Positions 35,117-43,433 of a stretch of 64,000 nucleotides of DNA are shown piece by piece. The DNA comes from Anaerotignum sp. (lineage in GTDB: Bacteria > Bacillota > Clostridia > Lachnospirales > Anaerotignaceae). The DNA is taken from positions 1 to 64,000 of the forward strand of contig NZ_DAOUQB010000002.1 of the NCBI RefSeq assembly GCF_030625865.1, in the 5' to 3' direction. The position numbers and the translations under genes were made by a program. Numbering within the stretch: the stretch's first letter is position 1; every line of letters starts with the position of its first letter. The notes under the pieces were generated by a model. It made no database searches. It was not told the origin of the DNA and was given only the letters and a program-made list of their open reading frames with translations.

Positions 35117-35365
35117 ATGGCAGTAAGAATCAGATTGAAAAGATTGGGTGCAAAAAAGGCTCCTTTCTATAGAATCGTTGTTGCGGATTCCAGAACATCC
35201 AGAAACGGTAGATCTATTGAAGAGATTGGTTACTATGATCCTACAAAGGAACCCGTTGTTTTGAAAGTTGATGCAGAAGCAGCTACCAAATGGATTGCGA
35301 ATGGTGCACAACCTTCCGAAACTGCAAAGGCTCTTTTGAAAAAAGCTGGCGTAATCGGCGAATAA
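35117..35365 (+). CDS. rpsP: 30S ribosomal protein S16
   Basis: 82 residues, [24 protein letters not shown] split motifs, then [12 protein letters not shown]. Typical length. TTAGGAGGTGA SD before the ATG at 35117. It is in the usual ffh-rpsP-khpA-rimM-trmD order. Confidence 0.97.
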   Translation: MAVRIRLKRLGAKKAPFYRIVVADSRTSRNGRSIEEIGYYDPTKEPVVLKVDAEAATKWIANGAQPSETAKALLKKAGVIGE

Positions 35366-35387
35366 TCCGAAGGCGGGAGGCTTGGCT

Positions 35388-35618
35388 ATGAAAGAATTAT
35401 TAGAAGTCATTGCAAAAAATCTTGTGGACTGTCCTGATGAAGTGCAAGTAACCGAAACGGAAACCGAACGCACCTTAGTGCTGGAGTTAAAGGTTGCCCC
35501 CGAGGATATGGGAAAGGTTATCGGCAAACAAGGAAGGATTGCAAAAGCAATTCGTACATTGGTAAAGGCATCCGGCGTTCATGAAGACAAAAAAATTATC
35601 GTTGAAATCATTCAATGA
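35388..35618 (+). CDS. khpA: KH-domain RNA-binding protein KhpA (YlqC)
   Basis: 76 residues from the ATG at 35388 (GGGAGG SD). The KH GxxG loop is in GKVIGKQGRIAKAIRT. KhpA forms a dimer or pairs with KhpB/Jag and affects cell elongation and RNA in Firmicutes. It is followed by three hairpins rather than a short spacer to rimM. Confidence 0.92.
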   Translation: MKELLEVIAKNLVDCPDEVQVTETETERTLVLELKVAPEDMGKVIGKQGRIAKAIRTLVKASGVHEDKKIIVEIIQ

Positions 35619-35645
35619 AAAATTGCCTTAATATTGGGGCATTAT

Positions 35646-35672
35646 AAGAGCGTAGACAAAGTCTACGCTCTT
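35646..35672. repeat. Perfect 12-bp hairpin after khpA
   Basis: AAGAGCGTAGAC, AAA, GTCTACGCTCTT. No T-run follows, so it is more likely an RNA-stability or processing stem than a terminator. Confidence 0.7.
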
Positions 35673-35703
35673 CGTAAAATCTGGATGTAGTTGAGTATGT
35701 TGT

Positions 35704-35728
35704 GATATTTCGGGTAAGCCGAAATATC
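35704..35728. repeat. Perfect 10-bp hairpin in the khpA-rimM spacer
   Basis: GATATTTCGG, 5-nt loop, CCGAAATATC. No U-tract follows. Confidence 0.65.
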
Positions 35729-35744
35729 TATTATGTAATTTAAT

Positions 35745-35775
35745 GGCATGATGCGTGCATCCTGCCTGTTTTTAT
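35745..35775 (+). terminator. Terminator or attenuator before rimM
   Basis: GGCATGATGC, GT, GCATCCTGCC with one internal mismatch, then TGTTTTTATT. It lies about 35 bp before the rimM start and could end the khpA transcript or attenuate rimM-trmD. Confidence 0.65.
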
Positions 35776-35809
35776 TATGAAGAATTTATTATTTTATCAT
35801 GAGGTGTGT

Positions 35810-36319
35810 ATGGAACAGTATTTTGAAATTGGAAAGATTACAGGTACTCATGGAATCAAGGGGACGATGCGTGTGTTTCCTACAACACAGGATCCTACTA
35901 GGTTTGAGCGCTTAAAAGAAATTATTGTAGAAATCAGAGGAAAGAGAGAAACCTTTCATATACAAAAGGTAGCATATCATAAACAGTTTGTTTTGCTTAC
36001 CGTAAAAGAAATAACAGATATTAATGTAGCAGAGCTTTACAAAAACGGAACGATTTTGATTCCTGATTCGTTAGCCATTCCTTTAGAAGAGGATGAATAT
36101 TATGCCAGAGATTTGTATGGATTAAAGGTTATTACTGACGATGGGGAAGAATTAGGTGTGTTGACTAAAATTTACGTTACGGGTGCAAACGACGTTTATG
36201 CAGTGCAAAAAAGCCCTAATGAGAAAGAACTTTTAATTCCTGCCATCAAAGATTGTATCAAAAAGGTGGATTTGGAAGCTGGTGTTATGACAGTATCACT
36301 TCTGGAAGGGTTGAGATAA
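35810..36319 (+). CDS. rimM: Ribosome maturation factor RimM
   Basis: 169 residues from the ATG at 35810 with GAGGTG as [22 protein letters not shown] opens the N-terminal domain; the PRC-barrel carries [13 protein letters not shown] and [16 protein letters not shown]. It assists 30S head assembly and S19. Its stop overlaps the trmD start by one base. Confidence 0.96.
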   Translation: MEQYFEIGKITGTHGIKGTMRVFPTTQDPTRFERLKEIIVEIRGKRETFHIQKVAYHKQFVLLTVKEITDINVAELYKNGTILIPDSLAIPLEEDEYYARDLYGLKVITDDGEELGVLTKIYVTGANDVYAVQKSPNEKELLIPAIKDCIKKVDLEAGVMTVSLLEGLR

Positions 36320-37053
36320 TGAAGCATTATTTTGTGTTAACATTATTTCCCGAAATGATTCAGGAAACGCTCTCCCATAGTATTTTGGGAAGAGCCCAAA
36401 GAGATGGATTCATTTCCATAGAAGCCATTAATATTCGGGATTTTTCCATGAATAAGCATTTACAGGTGGATGATTACCCCTATGGCGGCGGAGCCGGTAT
36501 GGTTATGCAGCCACAGCCTATATTTGATGCCTATCAAAGCATATTACCAAAGGCGGGCAAGGCAAGGGTTTTATACATGACGCCCCAGGGAAAGCCTTTT
36601 ACCCAGCGTATGGCAGAGGAATTGGCGCAGGAGGAGAGCCTGGTTTTTTTATGCGGTCATTATGAAGGTGTGGATGAACGGGTGATCGAAGAAATTGTTA
36701 CTGATGAAATTTCATTGGGGGATTTTGTACTAACCGGTGGCGAATTGGCTGCAATTACTATGATCGACGCTGTGTCTCGTTTAACACCAGGTGTTCTTGG
36801 TAAAGAAGCTTCCTTTGAGGACGAGAGCTTTTCCCAAGGCCTTCTGGAATATCCCCAGTATACTCGACCTCCTGTTTTTAAGGATAGGGAGGTACCAAAA
36901 GTATTACTTAGCGGTCATCATGGAAATGTAGAAAAATGGCGCAGGGAGCAGGCATTGATTCGTACGGCACAAAAGCGCCCTGATTTATTAGAAAAGGCGG
37001 AACTAAGCCAAGAGGATATTAAATTTTTGAAAAAAAATAATATTAAATTTTAA
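36319..37053 (+). CDS. trmD: tRNA (guanine-N1)-methyltransferase TrmD
   Basis: 244 residues from the ATG at 36319. SPOUT-family features: [56 protein letters not shown] and [10 protein letters not shown]. It methylates G37 of tRNAs next to the anticodon. rplS, the usual next gene in many Bacillota, is absent here. Confidence 0.97.
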   Translation: MKHYFVLTLFPEMIQETLSHSILGRAQRDGFISIEAINIRDFSMNKHLQVDDYPYGGGAGMVMQPQPIFDAYQSILPKAGKARVLYMTPQGKPFTQRMAEELAQEESLVFLCGHYEGVDERVIEEIVTDEISLGDFVLTGGELAAITMIDAVSRLTPGVLGKEASFEDESFSQGLLEYPQYTRPPVFKDREVPKVLLSGHHGNVEKWRREQALIRTAQKRPDLLEKAELSQEDIKFLKKNNIKF

Positions 37054-37166
37054 GTTGTATGATAAATTGTTCCTTAATAGCCCGAATTTTTATAGTTTGG
37101 TAAAGTTCGGGCAAAAAGCGGTAAAAAAAGTGAATATTAAAGTGAAAATTTAGGAGGAAATTATTT

Positions 37167-37736
37167 ATGAGTAGCCCAAAAAGCAATATTGCAAACCCGG
37201 CACCTTTAGGTCTGTTAGGCTTTGGCATGACTACAATTTTGTTGAACTTACATAATGCAGGTATTATTTCATTATCAGCAGTAATTATTAGTATGGGGCT
37301 TTTCTTGGGCGGGCTTGCTCAGGTGGTTGCAGGCATTATGGAGTTTAAATCAGGCAATACCTTTGGTGCAACTGCTTTTACTGCATATGGAACATTCTGG
37401 TGGTCTTTGGTGGGAATCTGGTTGCTGCCCTTTGTGATTCCGCAAGGTGTTGTACAGGCTTCAGATGAAATTTCTATGGGATTTTATCTATTGCTGTGGG
37501 GTATTTTTACAATGGGTATGTTTATTGGTACTTTTAAGCACAACATGGCTTCGAGAGTGGTTTTTGGTTCTTTGACATTATTGTTCTTCCTGTTGTCACT
37601 GGGCGATTTTACAGGCAGCCATTTTATTAAAACAATAGCTGGCTATGAAGGTATTTTCTGTGGTGGTAGTGCAATTTACGCTGCCCTTGGTCAGATTATT
37701 AATAATGAATTTCAGAGAGAAATTGTGAAGCTGTAA
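37167..37736 (+). CDS. Acetate/succinate transporter of the GPR1/FUN34/YaaH (SatP) family
   Basis: 189 residues with six membrane helices. The family signature is NPAPLGLLGFGMTTILLN at residues ~10-27, and the AQVVAGIMEFKSGNTFG region follows. It probably moves acetate or other short carboxylates with protons. It forms a single-gene unit with an AGGAGG SD and its own terminator. Confidence 0.92.
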   Translation: MSSPKSNIANPAPLGLLGFGMTTILLNLHNAGIISLSAVIISMGLFLGGLAQVVAGIMEFKSGNTFGATAFTAYGTFWWSLVGIWLLPFVIPQGVVQASDEISMGFYLLLWGIFTMGMFIGTFKHNMASRVVFGSLTLLFFLLSLGDFTGSHFIKTIAGYEGIFCGGSAIYAALGQIINNEFQREIVKL

Positions 37737-37753
37737 GGATTTTAAATAAAAAT

Positions 37754-37798
37754 AAGCAGTCTTTTTACCGTTTACTTGGTAGAAAGGGCTGCTTTTTT
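37754..37798 (+). terminator. Intrinsic terminator after the acetate transporter gene
   Basis: AAGCAGTCTTTTTACC pairs with GGTAGAAAGGGCTGCTT (one or two mismatches) and a T-run follows. Confidence 0.8.
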
Positions 37799-37810
37799 GT
37801 AGAAAAGAAA

Positions 37811-38149
37811 CCCACACGTTTGATGAAGTTGTAAAATCAAAGTAGACAAGAAATATAACCGCTGATGTGACCCCAATAAGTTACGAGTAGGAACTCCGAC
37901 GGATAATTCCATCAATCCTATCATTGAATCTATTAATGGATTAAAGCTGAAATACGTTGCGATTATAGCAAAGAGGAGAAAACAGATTTTCCTGAATTTT
38001 TAAATAAATATGTTGAGTATTTTATAATCAGCGTCCCGCCTACGCCTTAAAATATTTAAGCCCTGTTCAATATAGAACTGAACAAGGCTTTCCTTAAGGT
38101 GGTTTTTAAATTGTCTGCATTAACTTGACAACTTCATTAAACGCGTGGT
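37811..38149 (+). mobile_element. Internally deleted IS3-family (IS150-like) element with both ends
   Basis: Inverted ends remain: left CACGTTTGATGAAGTTGT continuing to AGTAGACAAG, and right the reverse of CGCGTTTAATGAAGTTGT continuing to GCAGACAA, about 35-39 bp with a few mismatches. Only about 300 bp lie between them, holding the C-terminal part of OrfB. The left half and orfA are gone, so the copy cannot move by itself. Confidence 0.72.
37884..38097 (+). pseudogene. Remnant of IS150-type transposase OrfB C-terminus
   Basis: Pieces in successive frames: RVGTPTDNSINPIIESING with the catalytic Glu, then IKAEIRCDYSKEEKTDFPEF, LNKYVEYF, and finally YNQRPAYALKYLSPVQYR followed by TEQGFP and a stop. 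At least two frameshifts separate them. SPVQYR and the NQRP turn are typical of IS3-family integrase cores. Confidence 0.8.
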
Positions 38150-38161
38150 TTTAATTATAAC

Positions 38162-38473
38162 TTATTTATTTACTGAAATGGTTGGTAAATGAGACAAGTT
38201 ATTGTCCTCTGTGCCGTCGGGGATTGATTTTAAATATTCTGTATTTCCACGATGGGCGATTCCTACACCTTCTATACCACCCTGGCGGGCTAGTTCAATG
38301 GCGTCATCCTTATCAATGAGTGTATTATCTGAAAGTTGATAGCCTTTTATTTTTCCGCTTTGTTTTAATAGCCCGGTGATTTTTTTTGCATTGGGATTTG
38401 GAGAAGGAATATTATCTAGTGTATTTTTTGCTAAAGTTTGTGTTAGTTCGTTTTTATCAAGAGTAAATGCCAT
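38162..38473 (-). CDS. DUF3892 family protein
   Basis: 103 residues. The C-terminal ~70 residues fit DUF3892: KITGLLKQSGKIKGYQL, DKDDAIELARQGGIEGVGIA, YLKSIPDGTEDNNLSHLP. No catalytic motif is evident and the role is unknown. GGAGGTGTAGCT precedes the ATG. It sits next to the dead IS element; proteins of this family often sit in accessory DNA. Confidence 0.8.
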   Translation of the reverse strand: MAFTLDKNELTQTLAKNTLDNIPSPNPNAKKITGLLKQSGKIKGYQLSDNTLIDKDDAIELARQGGIEGVGIAHRGNTEYLKSIPDGTEDNNLSHLPTISVNK

Positions 38474-38611
38474 AGCTACACCTCCTTTTTTATTATTTTA
38501 ACCGTTAACTAAAAAAATATTGAATAAAGAAGGGAATTCTGATTTTTGATAATTAGAATAATATATTCTTTTATGTTTTAAAAAAACAACATTGTCGAAG
38601 AATGTTTTAAG

Positions 38612-38640
38612 TTGACAAACTTCACGCATTGTGATATTTT
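38612..38640 (+). promoter_or_regulatory. Strong promoter upstream of the aromatic cluster leader
   Basis: TTGACA, 17 bp, TATTTT with an extended -10 TG. A hairpin with T-run follows within 80 bp (38682-38716), so the expected transcript is very short unless read-through occurs. Confidence 0.6.
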
Positions 38641-38681
38641 GTAAATAAGGAAGAAATGGGGAAAATCTTTCGCTTTATTAA

Positions 38682-38716
38682 AATTACTTTGGTTTTTAAT
38701 CAAAGTGATTTTTTTT
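38682..38716 (+). terminator. AT-rich hairpin with T8 tract in the aro leader region
   Basis: AATTACTTTG and CAAAGTGATT around a 9-nt loop, followed by TTTTTTT. The stem has few G/C pairs. It lies downstream of the promoter at 38612. Confidence 0.55.
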
Positions 38717-38789
38717 GGGAGACTGAACCATTGTTATTTAGGAGATTAGAGTTTGCTATACTATTTTTTTCAAATTTTAAAAATAGGGG

Positions 38790-38818
38790 TTTACAGACAT
38801 TTGCCTTTGTGGTAGTAT
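38790..38818 (+). promoter_or_regulatory. Promoter directly upstream of the Phe/Tyr leader peptide
   Basis: TTTACA, 17 bp, TAGTAT. It places a start site about 40 nt before the leader peptide ATG. Confidence 0.55.
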
Positions 38819-38867
38819 GTTTAAAAATAACCAAATACCAAAAATAATTGTGAAAGAGGTTGCGAAT

Positions 38868-38936
38868 ATGAATCAGATCAATTTTGCTGCAACTACATAC
38901 TTTTACTTTTACCGTGTTTTCAGAGATTCAAAGTGA
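38868..38936 (+). CDS. Phe/Tyr-rich leader peptide of the aromatic amino acid operon
   Basis: 22 residues, MNQINFAATTYFYFYRVFRDSK, read as MNQINFAATT then YFYFYRVF then RDSK. It has an AGAGG SD eight bases upstream. The Tyr/Phe run followed 60 nt later by a strong terminator is the layout of a ribosome-mediated attenuator sensing charged tRNA-Phe/tRNA-Tyr. The next genes make exactly these amino acids. I recognise no specific family member; the call rests on composition, SD and position. Confidence 0.75.
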   Translation: MNQINFAATTYFYFYRVFRDSK

Positions 38937-38994
38937 ATTTTACTGTGAGAAAAGACGGTTAGTTGTGATGGTTTTTTCTAAAAAGAAGGCTAAT

Positions 38995-39034
38995 AAGACT
39001 TCGCAGTGAGATTCGCTGCGGAGTCTTTCTTTTT
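38995..39034 (+). terminator. Attenuator terminator before aroF
   Basis: AGACTTCGCAG and CTGCGGAGTCT form an 11-bp stem (one wobble) followed by TTTCTTTTT. It lies 96 bp before aroF and about 60 bp after the leader peptide stop. Confidence 0.85.
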
Positions 39035-39129
39035 ATATTGAAAAAGCCAAATGTTGTATGTATGGATTCTATATATTTACAAAAATCTTTCAAATTAAAA
39101 ACATTGGACAGAATGAAGGAGGATATAAC

Positions 39130-40143
39130 ATGATCGTAGTATTGAAAAACGGAACAAAGCCGGAACAAATTGATAATTTAAAAGCGTGGTTGAAAAGTAT
39201 GGGCATTGGCACCCATATGTCTGTTGGCGTGAACCATACCATTGTAGGTCTGGTAGGAGATACTTCCAGTGTAGATGTGGATTTAGTTCGCTCTTTGGAT
39301 ATTGTGGAAAAAGTGCAAAGAATTCAGGAACCCTTTAAAAATGCCAATAAAAAATTCCATAATGAAAGACTGGTTGTGGATGTAAATGGTGTGAAAATTG
39401 GCGGAGGAGAATTTCAGATTATTGCTGGACCCTGCTCTGTTGAATCAAGAGAACAGGTTTGCTATGTTGCTGAATGCGTAAAGAAATCTGGTGCAGGAAT
39501 GCTCCGTGGCGGTGCCTTCAAGCCTCGTACTTCCCCTTACGCGTTCCAAGGCTTGCATGGAGAAGGAATCAACCTTTTGCTTGAAGCAAAGAAATTGACG
39601 GGTTTGCCCATCGTTTCTGAAATTATGAACATCACACACTTGCCTTTGTTTGACCCTGTGGATGTAATTCAGGTTGGCGCAAGAAATATGCAGAATTTCG
39701 AACTTTTAAAAGAGCTGGGGAAAACGAATAAGGTAATACTTTTAAAAAGAGGTTTAGCAAATACCATTGATGAATTGTTAATGAGTGCAGAATACATTAT
39801 GGCGGGTGGTAATGAAAACGTGATTCTTTGTGAAAGAGGGATTCGTACATTTGAGACAAGAACCAGAAATACGTTAGACCTTTCTATTATTCCTGTGCTG
39901 AAAAAGTTAACGCACCTACCTGTGGTCATTGATCCTAGCCATGCATTAGGTTACTCATACATGGTAAAACCCATGGCAATGGCGGCAACTGCGGCAGGGG
40001 CAGACGGCTTAATGATTGAGGTACACAATGATCCTCCACATGCTTTGTGTGATGGAGCACAATCTTTGACTCCGGAGGCATTTGACGATGTAGCAAAGGC
40101 GGTATTCCAATTAAGACCTTTTGCTTGCACATTCGAAGACTAA
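39130..40143 (+). CDS. aroF: 3-deoxy-7-phosphoheptulonate (DAHP) synthase, AroF/type I-beta with N-terminal ACT-like domain
   Basis: 337 residues from the ATG at 39130 (AAGGAGGA SD). N-terminal ferredoxin-like domain (residues 1-70: MIVVLKNGTKPEQIDNLKAW), then the TIM barrel with IIAGPCSVESREQ, RGGAFKPRTSPYAFQG, GARNMQNFELL and VVIDPSHALGY. It condenses PEP and erythrose-4-phosphate, committing carbon to the shikimate pathway. The N-terminal domain confers feedback control in related enzymes. First structural gene after the attenuator. Confidence 0.96.
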   Translation: MIVVLKNGTKPEQIDNLKAWLKSMGIGTHMSVGVNHTIVGLVGDTSSVDVDLVRSLDIVEKVQRIQEPFKNANKKFHNERLVVDVNGVKIGGGEFQIIAGPCSVESREQVCYVAECVKKSGAGMLRGGAFKPRTSPYAFQGLHGEGINLLLEAKKLTGLPIVSEIMNITHLPLFDPVDVIQVGARNMQNFELLKELGKTNKVILLKRGLANTIDELLMSAEYIMAGGNENVILCERGIRTFETRTRNTLDLSIIPVLKKLTHLPVVIDPSHALGYSYMVKPMAMAATAAGADGLMIEVHNDPPHALCDGAQSLTPEAFDDVAKAVFQLRPFACTFED

Positions 40144-40243
40144 GTGCTATTGCATATATGAAAATTAGAAGATGGGGGTTGTTTATTGACCAAAACCAAG
40201 AACAGCCTCCCAATAGAATTAGAAAACAGGTTGAGGTGAGCAT

Positions 40244-41092
40244 ATGAAAATTGGAGTGATTGGCTTGGGGCTGATTGGTGGCTCCATGGCAAAGGCAATA
40301 AAACAGAAAACGGAGCATATCGTTTATGGTTGGGATGAATCGGAGATGGTGCGATACAGTGGGAAGCTGGCTGAAGCAGTGCATGATATTTTGGAAGGAG
40401 GAGACCCTTCTGATTGTGATTTGGTTTTAATTGCCCTATATCCCGGAGCAACAGTGGATTATGTGAAAAAGTTTGCTTCTAAATTTAAAAAAGGAGCAAT
40501 GGTGGTTGACTGCGCCGGAATCAAACGTGTGGTTTGTGAACCTTTACAGGCCGTTGCAGCGGAAAACGGATTTATTTTTTGCGGTGCCCATCCCATGGCG
40601 GGTATTGAGCGTAGTGGTTTTACTTATTCAACGTCTGCACTATTTGAAGGGGCAACCATGATTTTAACACCTTACACCGGGACGGACATTGCACCCATGA
40701 ATGAATTAAGCTTATTTTTTAAAAGCCTTGGGTTTGCCAGAATGCAGGTGGCTACGGATGCAGAGCATGACCAAATGATTGCGTATACCTCTCAGTTGGC
40801 GCATGTTGTATCCAGTGCATACATTAAAAGTGAATTATCTCCCAAATTTAAGGGTTTTTCTGCCGGGAGTTTTCATGATATGACTCGAGTTGCAAAACTA
40901 AATGAAACCATGTGGACGGAACTGTTTTTGGATAACAACGATTTCCTTGCAGATGAAATTGATGGTTTGATTACTCGATTGCAAGATTATAGCAAAGCAA
41001 TACGGGAAAAAGATAGCGTAAAACTTAGAGATATGTTAAAGGAAGGCAAGGAAAAACGCCTTGCCATTGATGAAGTAAAAGAATTTGAATGA
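40244..41092 (+). CDS. tyrA: Prephenate dehydrogenase
   Basis: 282 residues. NAD(P)-binding IGVIGLGLIGGSMAKAI, the HPMAGIERSGF catalytic-site string with His, and the helical dimerisation domain with MIAYTSQLAHVVSSAY. It converts prephenate to 4-hydroxyphenylpyruvate for tyrosine. No C-terminal ACT domain is present, so feedback control must act elsewhere. GAGGTGAGC SD; its stop overlaps an alternative start of aroB. Confidence 0.95.
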   Translation: MKIGVIGLGLIGGSMAKAIKQKTEHIVYGWDESEMVRYSGKLAEAVHDILEGGDPSDCDLVLIALYPGATVDYVKKFASKFKKGAMVVDCAGIKRVVCEPLQAVAAENGFIFCGAHPMAGIERSGFTYSTSALFEGATMILTPYTGTDIAPMNELSLFFKSLGFARMQVATDAEHDQMIAYTSQLAHVVSSAYIKSELSPKFKGFSAGSFHDMTRVAKLNETMWTELFLDNNDFLADEIDGLITRLQDYSKAIREKDSVKLRDMLKEGKEKRLAIDEVKEFE

Positions 41093-41100
41093 GGTTGCCT

Positions 41101-42162
41101 ATGAGAAAAGTGAAGGTAAGTACATCGTCAGATTATGATATTTTAATTGGGAAAGGATTGCTGACACAAGTTGGGAAAGAAGTTTCCAAGCGGGTGAATC
41201 TTTGTAAAGCGGCAATTATTACAGATAGCAAGGTGGATTCTTTATTTTCGGCGACAGTATCCCATTCTTTGGAAAATGCAGGGTTTTCCATATGTAAATT
41301 TGCTTTTCCCCGGGGAGAAGGCTCCAAGCATATCGGAACCCTTAGTGATATTTTGGAATTTCTTGCTGAGAACGAAATGACCAGGCAGGATATTATTATT
41401 GCATTAGGCGGGGGAGTTGTTGGCGATATGGCGGGGTTTGCCGCAGCTGTATACCAAAGAGGCATTGGTTTTGTTCAAATCCCCACTACTTTTTTGGCAG
41501 CGGTGGATTCCTCTGTTGGCGGGAAAACAGCGATAGATTTAAAGGCGGGGAAAAATATGGCGGGTGCATTTTATCAGCCCAAACTGGTTCTTTGCGATAC
41601 CAATGCATTGCTGACCCTGCCAAAGGAAATTTTTGCCGATGGCGTTGCCGAAACGTTGAAATACGGTGTAATTGGAAATGAACAATTATTTGAGAAGGTA
41701 GAGTCTTTGGATTTTCTGCAAGATTTGGAGGAAACCATAGAAATTTGTGTTTCCATGAAGCGTGACATTGTAATGCGGGACGAATTTGATAACGGGGAAC
41801 GTCAGTTATTAAACCTTGGGCATACCTTGGGGCATTCTATAGAAAAATTAAGTGGGTTTAAAATTTCCCATGGCCATGCTGTTGCTATAGGGTTGTATCT
41901 TATTGCCAAGGCTGCTGAGGAAAGAGGCATTGGAGAGCGTGGGCTTGCCCAACGGATTGACAGAGCACTTGTGAAAAACGGCTTGCCTACGAAAACGGAG
42001 TTCTCAGTTGAACAAATTGCCCAGGGGACGTTGATGGACAAAAAACGCAGAGGAGAAGCAATTAGTTTTGTTTTTCCTGAAAAAATAGGAAGATGCCATC
42101 TGGTAAAAGTTCCTGTGAAAGAGGTAGAGCAATTAGTGGCAGAGGCTATGAAAAGTAGGTGA
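41101..42162 (+). CDS. aroB: 3-dehydroquinate synthase
   Basis: 353 residues from the ATG at 41101, which has GAGG in range; an ATG at 41089 has none. Motifs: IIALGGGVVGDMAGFAAAVY, IPTTFLAAVDSSVGGKTAI, NLGHTLGHSIEKL with zinc His and the later SHGHAVAIG. It cyclises DAHP to 3-dehydroquinate using NAD and a divalent metal. Confidence 0.96.
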   Translation: MRKVKVSTSSDYDILIGKGLLTQVGKEVSKRVNLCKAAIITDSKVDSLFSATVSHSLENAGFSICKFAFPRGEGSKHIGTLSDILEFLAENEMTRQDIIIALGGGVVGDMAGFAAAVYQRGIGFVQIPTTFLAAVDSSVGGKTAIDLKAGKNMAGAFYQPKLVLCDTNALLTLPKEIFADGVAETLKYGVIGNEQLFEKVESLDFLQDLEETIEICVSMKRDIVMRDEFDNGERQLLNLGHTLGHSIEKLSGFKISHGHAVAIGLYLIAKAAEERGIGERGLAQRIDRALVKNGLPTKTEFSVEQIAQGTLMDKKRRGEAISFVFPEKIGRCHLVKVPVKEVEQLVAEAMKSR

Positions 42163-42167
42163 AACGA

Positions 42168-43433
42168 GTGAATATTAGAATCGGAAAAAGTACCCTGAGA
42201 GGGAACATAAAGGTCATTTCTTCCAAATCCGATGCCCACCGTTTGCTGATTGCGGCGGCATTAGCCGATCAGCCGACGAGGATTATGGTTGAAGGTTGGT
42301 CTAATGATATTGAGGCAACGAAAAATTGTCTGGAAGCTTTAGGCTGTAGGATAAAACGTGATAACGGTATGGTTGAAGTTACGCCTCTTTGGGCAGCGCA
42401 AACAAAGGATGCTGTGTTGGATTGCGGGGAAAGTGGTTCTACGCTGCGATTTTTACTTCCCATTGTAGCGGCTTTAGGAAAACACGCTATCATGGAGGGG
42501 CAAGGCAGATTGCCGGAAAGACCCGTTGGGGTTTTGCTGGAGGAGCTTAGGAGCCACGGATGTTTGGTAAAGGAAAATTCCTTACCCCTTGAAATGTCAG
42601 GTGGGATTACCGGTGGTGTTTATACTTTGCCGGGAAATATCAGTTCTCAATTTATCACAGGACTTTTGTTTGCGTTACCCCTTTTGTCGGAAAAAAGTGA
42701 GATTCGTCTTACCACACAAACAGAGTCCAAGGGCTATGTGGACATGACACTGGAAACACTAAGAGCATTCGGGATAGAAATTGAACAGCAGGATTGGGGT
42801 TTTTCTGTGAGAGGTGGTCAAACCTATCATTCTCCCCTTGAAATATCAGCAGAAGGCGATTGGTCGGGCGCTGCATTTTGGGTTGTTGCAGGGGGTGCTG
42901 GCGGCGATATTACTTGTACCGGTTTGCGTAAGGACTCCTGCCAAGGAGACAAAGAGATTGTTAACTTAATGGAACGTTTTGGTGCAAAGGTTGCGTGGCA
43001 AGAAAATGAGGTTCAGGTTTCTGCTGGAAATTTAAGTGGAATTACCATTGATGCATCTCAAATACCGGATTTAGTTCCTGTTCTTTGCTCGGCGGCAACG
43101 GTAGCCCAAGGAAAAACCGTGATTTATAATGCAGGAAGACTGCGTATGAAAGAAAGTGACCGCCTTAAGGCAATGGCAGAGGGTTTGCAAAGGCTTGGTG
43201 TAAAGGTAACGGAACAGGAAGAATCTATTATCATTGAAGGAGGGAGTGATATGCCTTCGAATGAGGTTATTTTGGATTCTTACGATGACCATAGAATTGT
43301 TATGGCCCTTGCCATTGCGGCAGCAGCTTTGGGTGTAGAAGCAGTTATTGAAAGGGCAGAAGCGGTTTCCAAGTCTTATCCTACGTTTTTTGCAGAATTT
43401 ATAAGATTGGGGGGTGCTGCGGATGTCTTCTAA
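42168..43433 (+). CDS. aroA: 3-phosphoshikimate 1-carboxyvinyltransferase (EPSP synthase)
   Basis: 421 residues from a GTG at 42168 with AGGTGA as SD; GTG at 42159 is an alternative. Motifs: SSKSDAHRLLIAAALAD, LDCGESGSTLRFLLP, GGITGGVYTLPGNISSQFI split core, and RMKESDRLKAMAEGL. It transfers the enolpyruvyl group from PEP to shikimate-3-phosphate. The N-terminal SDAHR instead of SISHR is common in clostridial enzymes. Confidence 0.95.
   Translation: MNIRIGKSTLRGNIKVISSKSDAHRLLIAAALADQPTRIMVEGWSNDIEATKNCLEALGCRIKRDNGMVEVTPLWAAQTKDAVLDCGESGSTLRFLLPIVAALGKHAIMEGQGRLPERPVGVLLEELRSHGCLVKENSLPLEMSGGITGGVYTLPGNISSQFITGLLFALPLLSEKSEIRLTTQTESKGYVDMTLETLRAFGIEIEQQDWGFSVRGGQTYHSPLEISAEGDWSGAAFWVVAGGAGGDITCTGLRKDSCQGDKEIVNLMERFGAKVAWQENEVQVSAGNLSGITIDASQIPDLVPVLCSAATVAQGKTVIYNAGRLRMKESDRLKAMAEGLQRLGVKVTEQEESIIIEGGSDMPSNEVILDSYDDHRIVMALAIAAAALGVEAVIERAEAVSKSYPTFFAEFIRLGGAADVF

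Noticed and set aside
38656-38847. 63-codon open frame in the aro leader region
   Set aside because: It runs through a terminator-like hairpin and the next promoter, and its composition is that of random AT-rich sequence. Only its first codons might act as a leader, which is noted as a finding.
38474-39129. T-box riboswitch before aroF
   Set aside because: No TGGNACCGCG-type motif is present; the Phe/Tyr leader peptide explains the terminator better.
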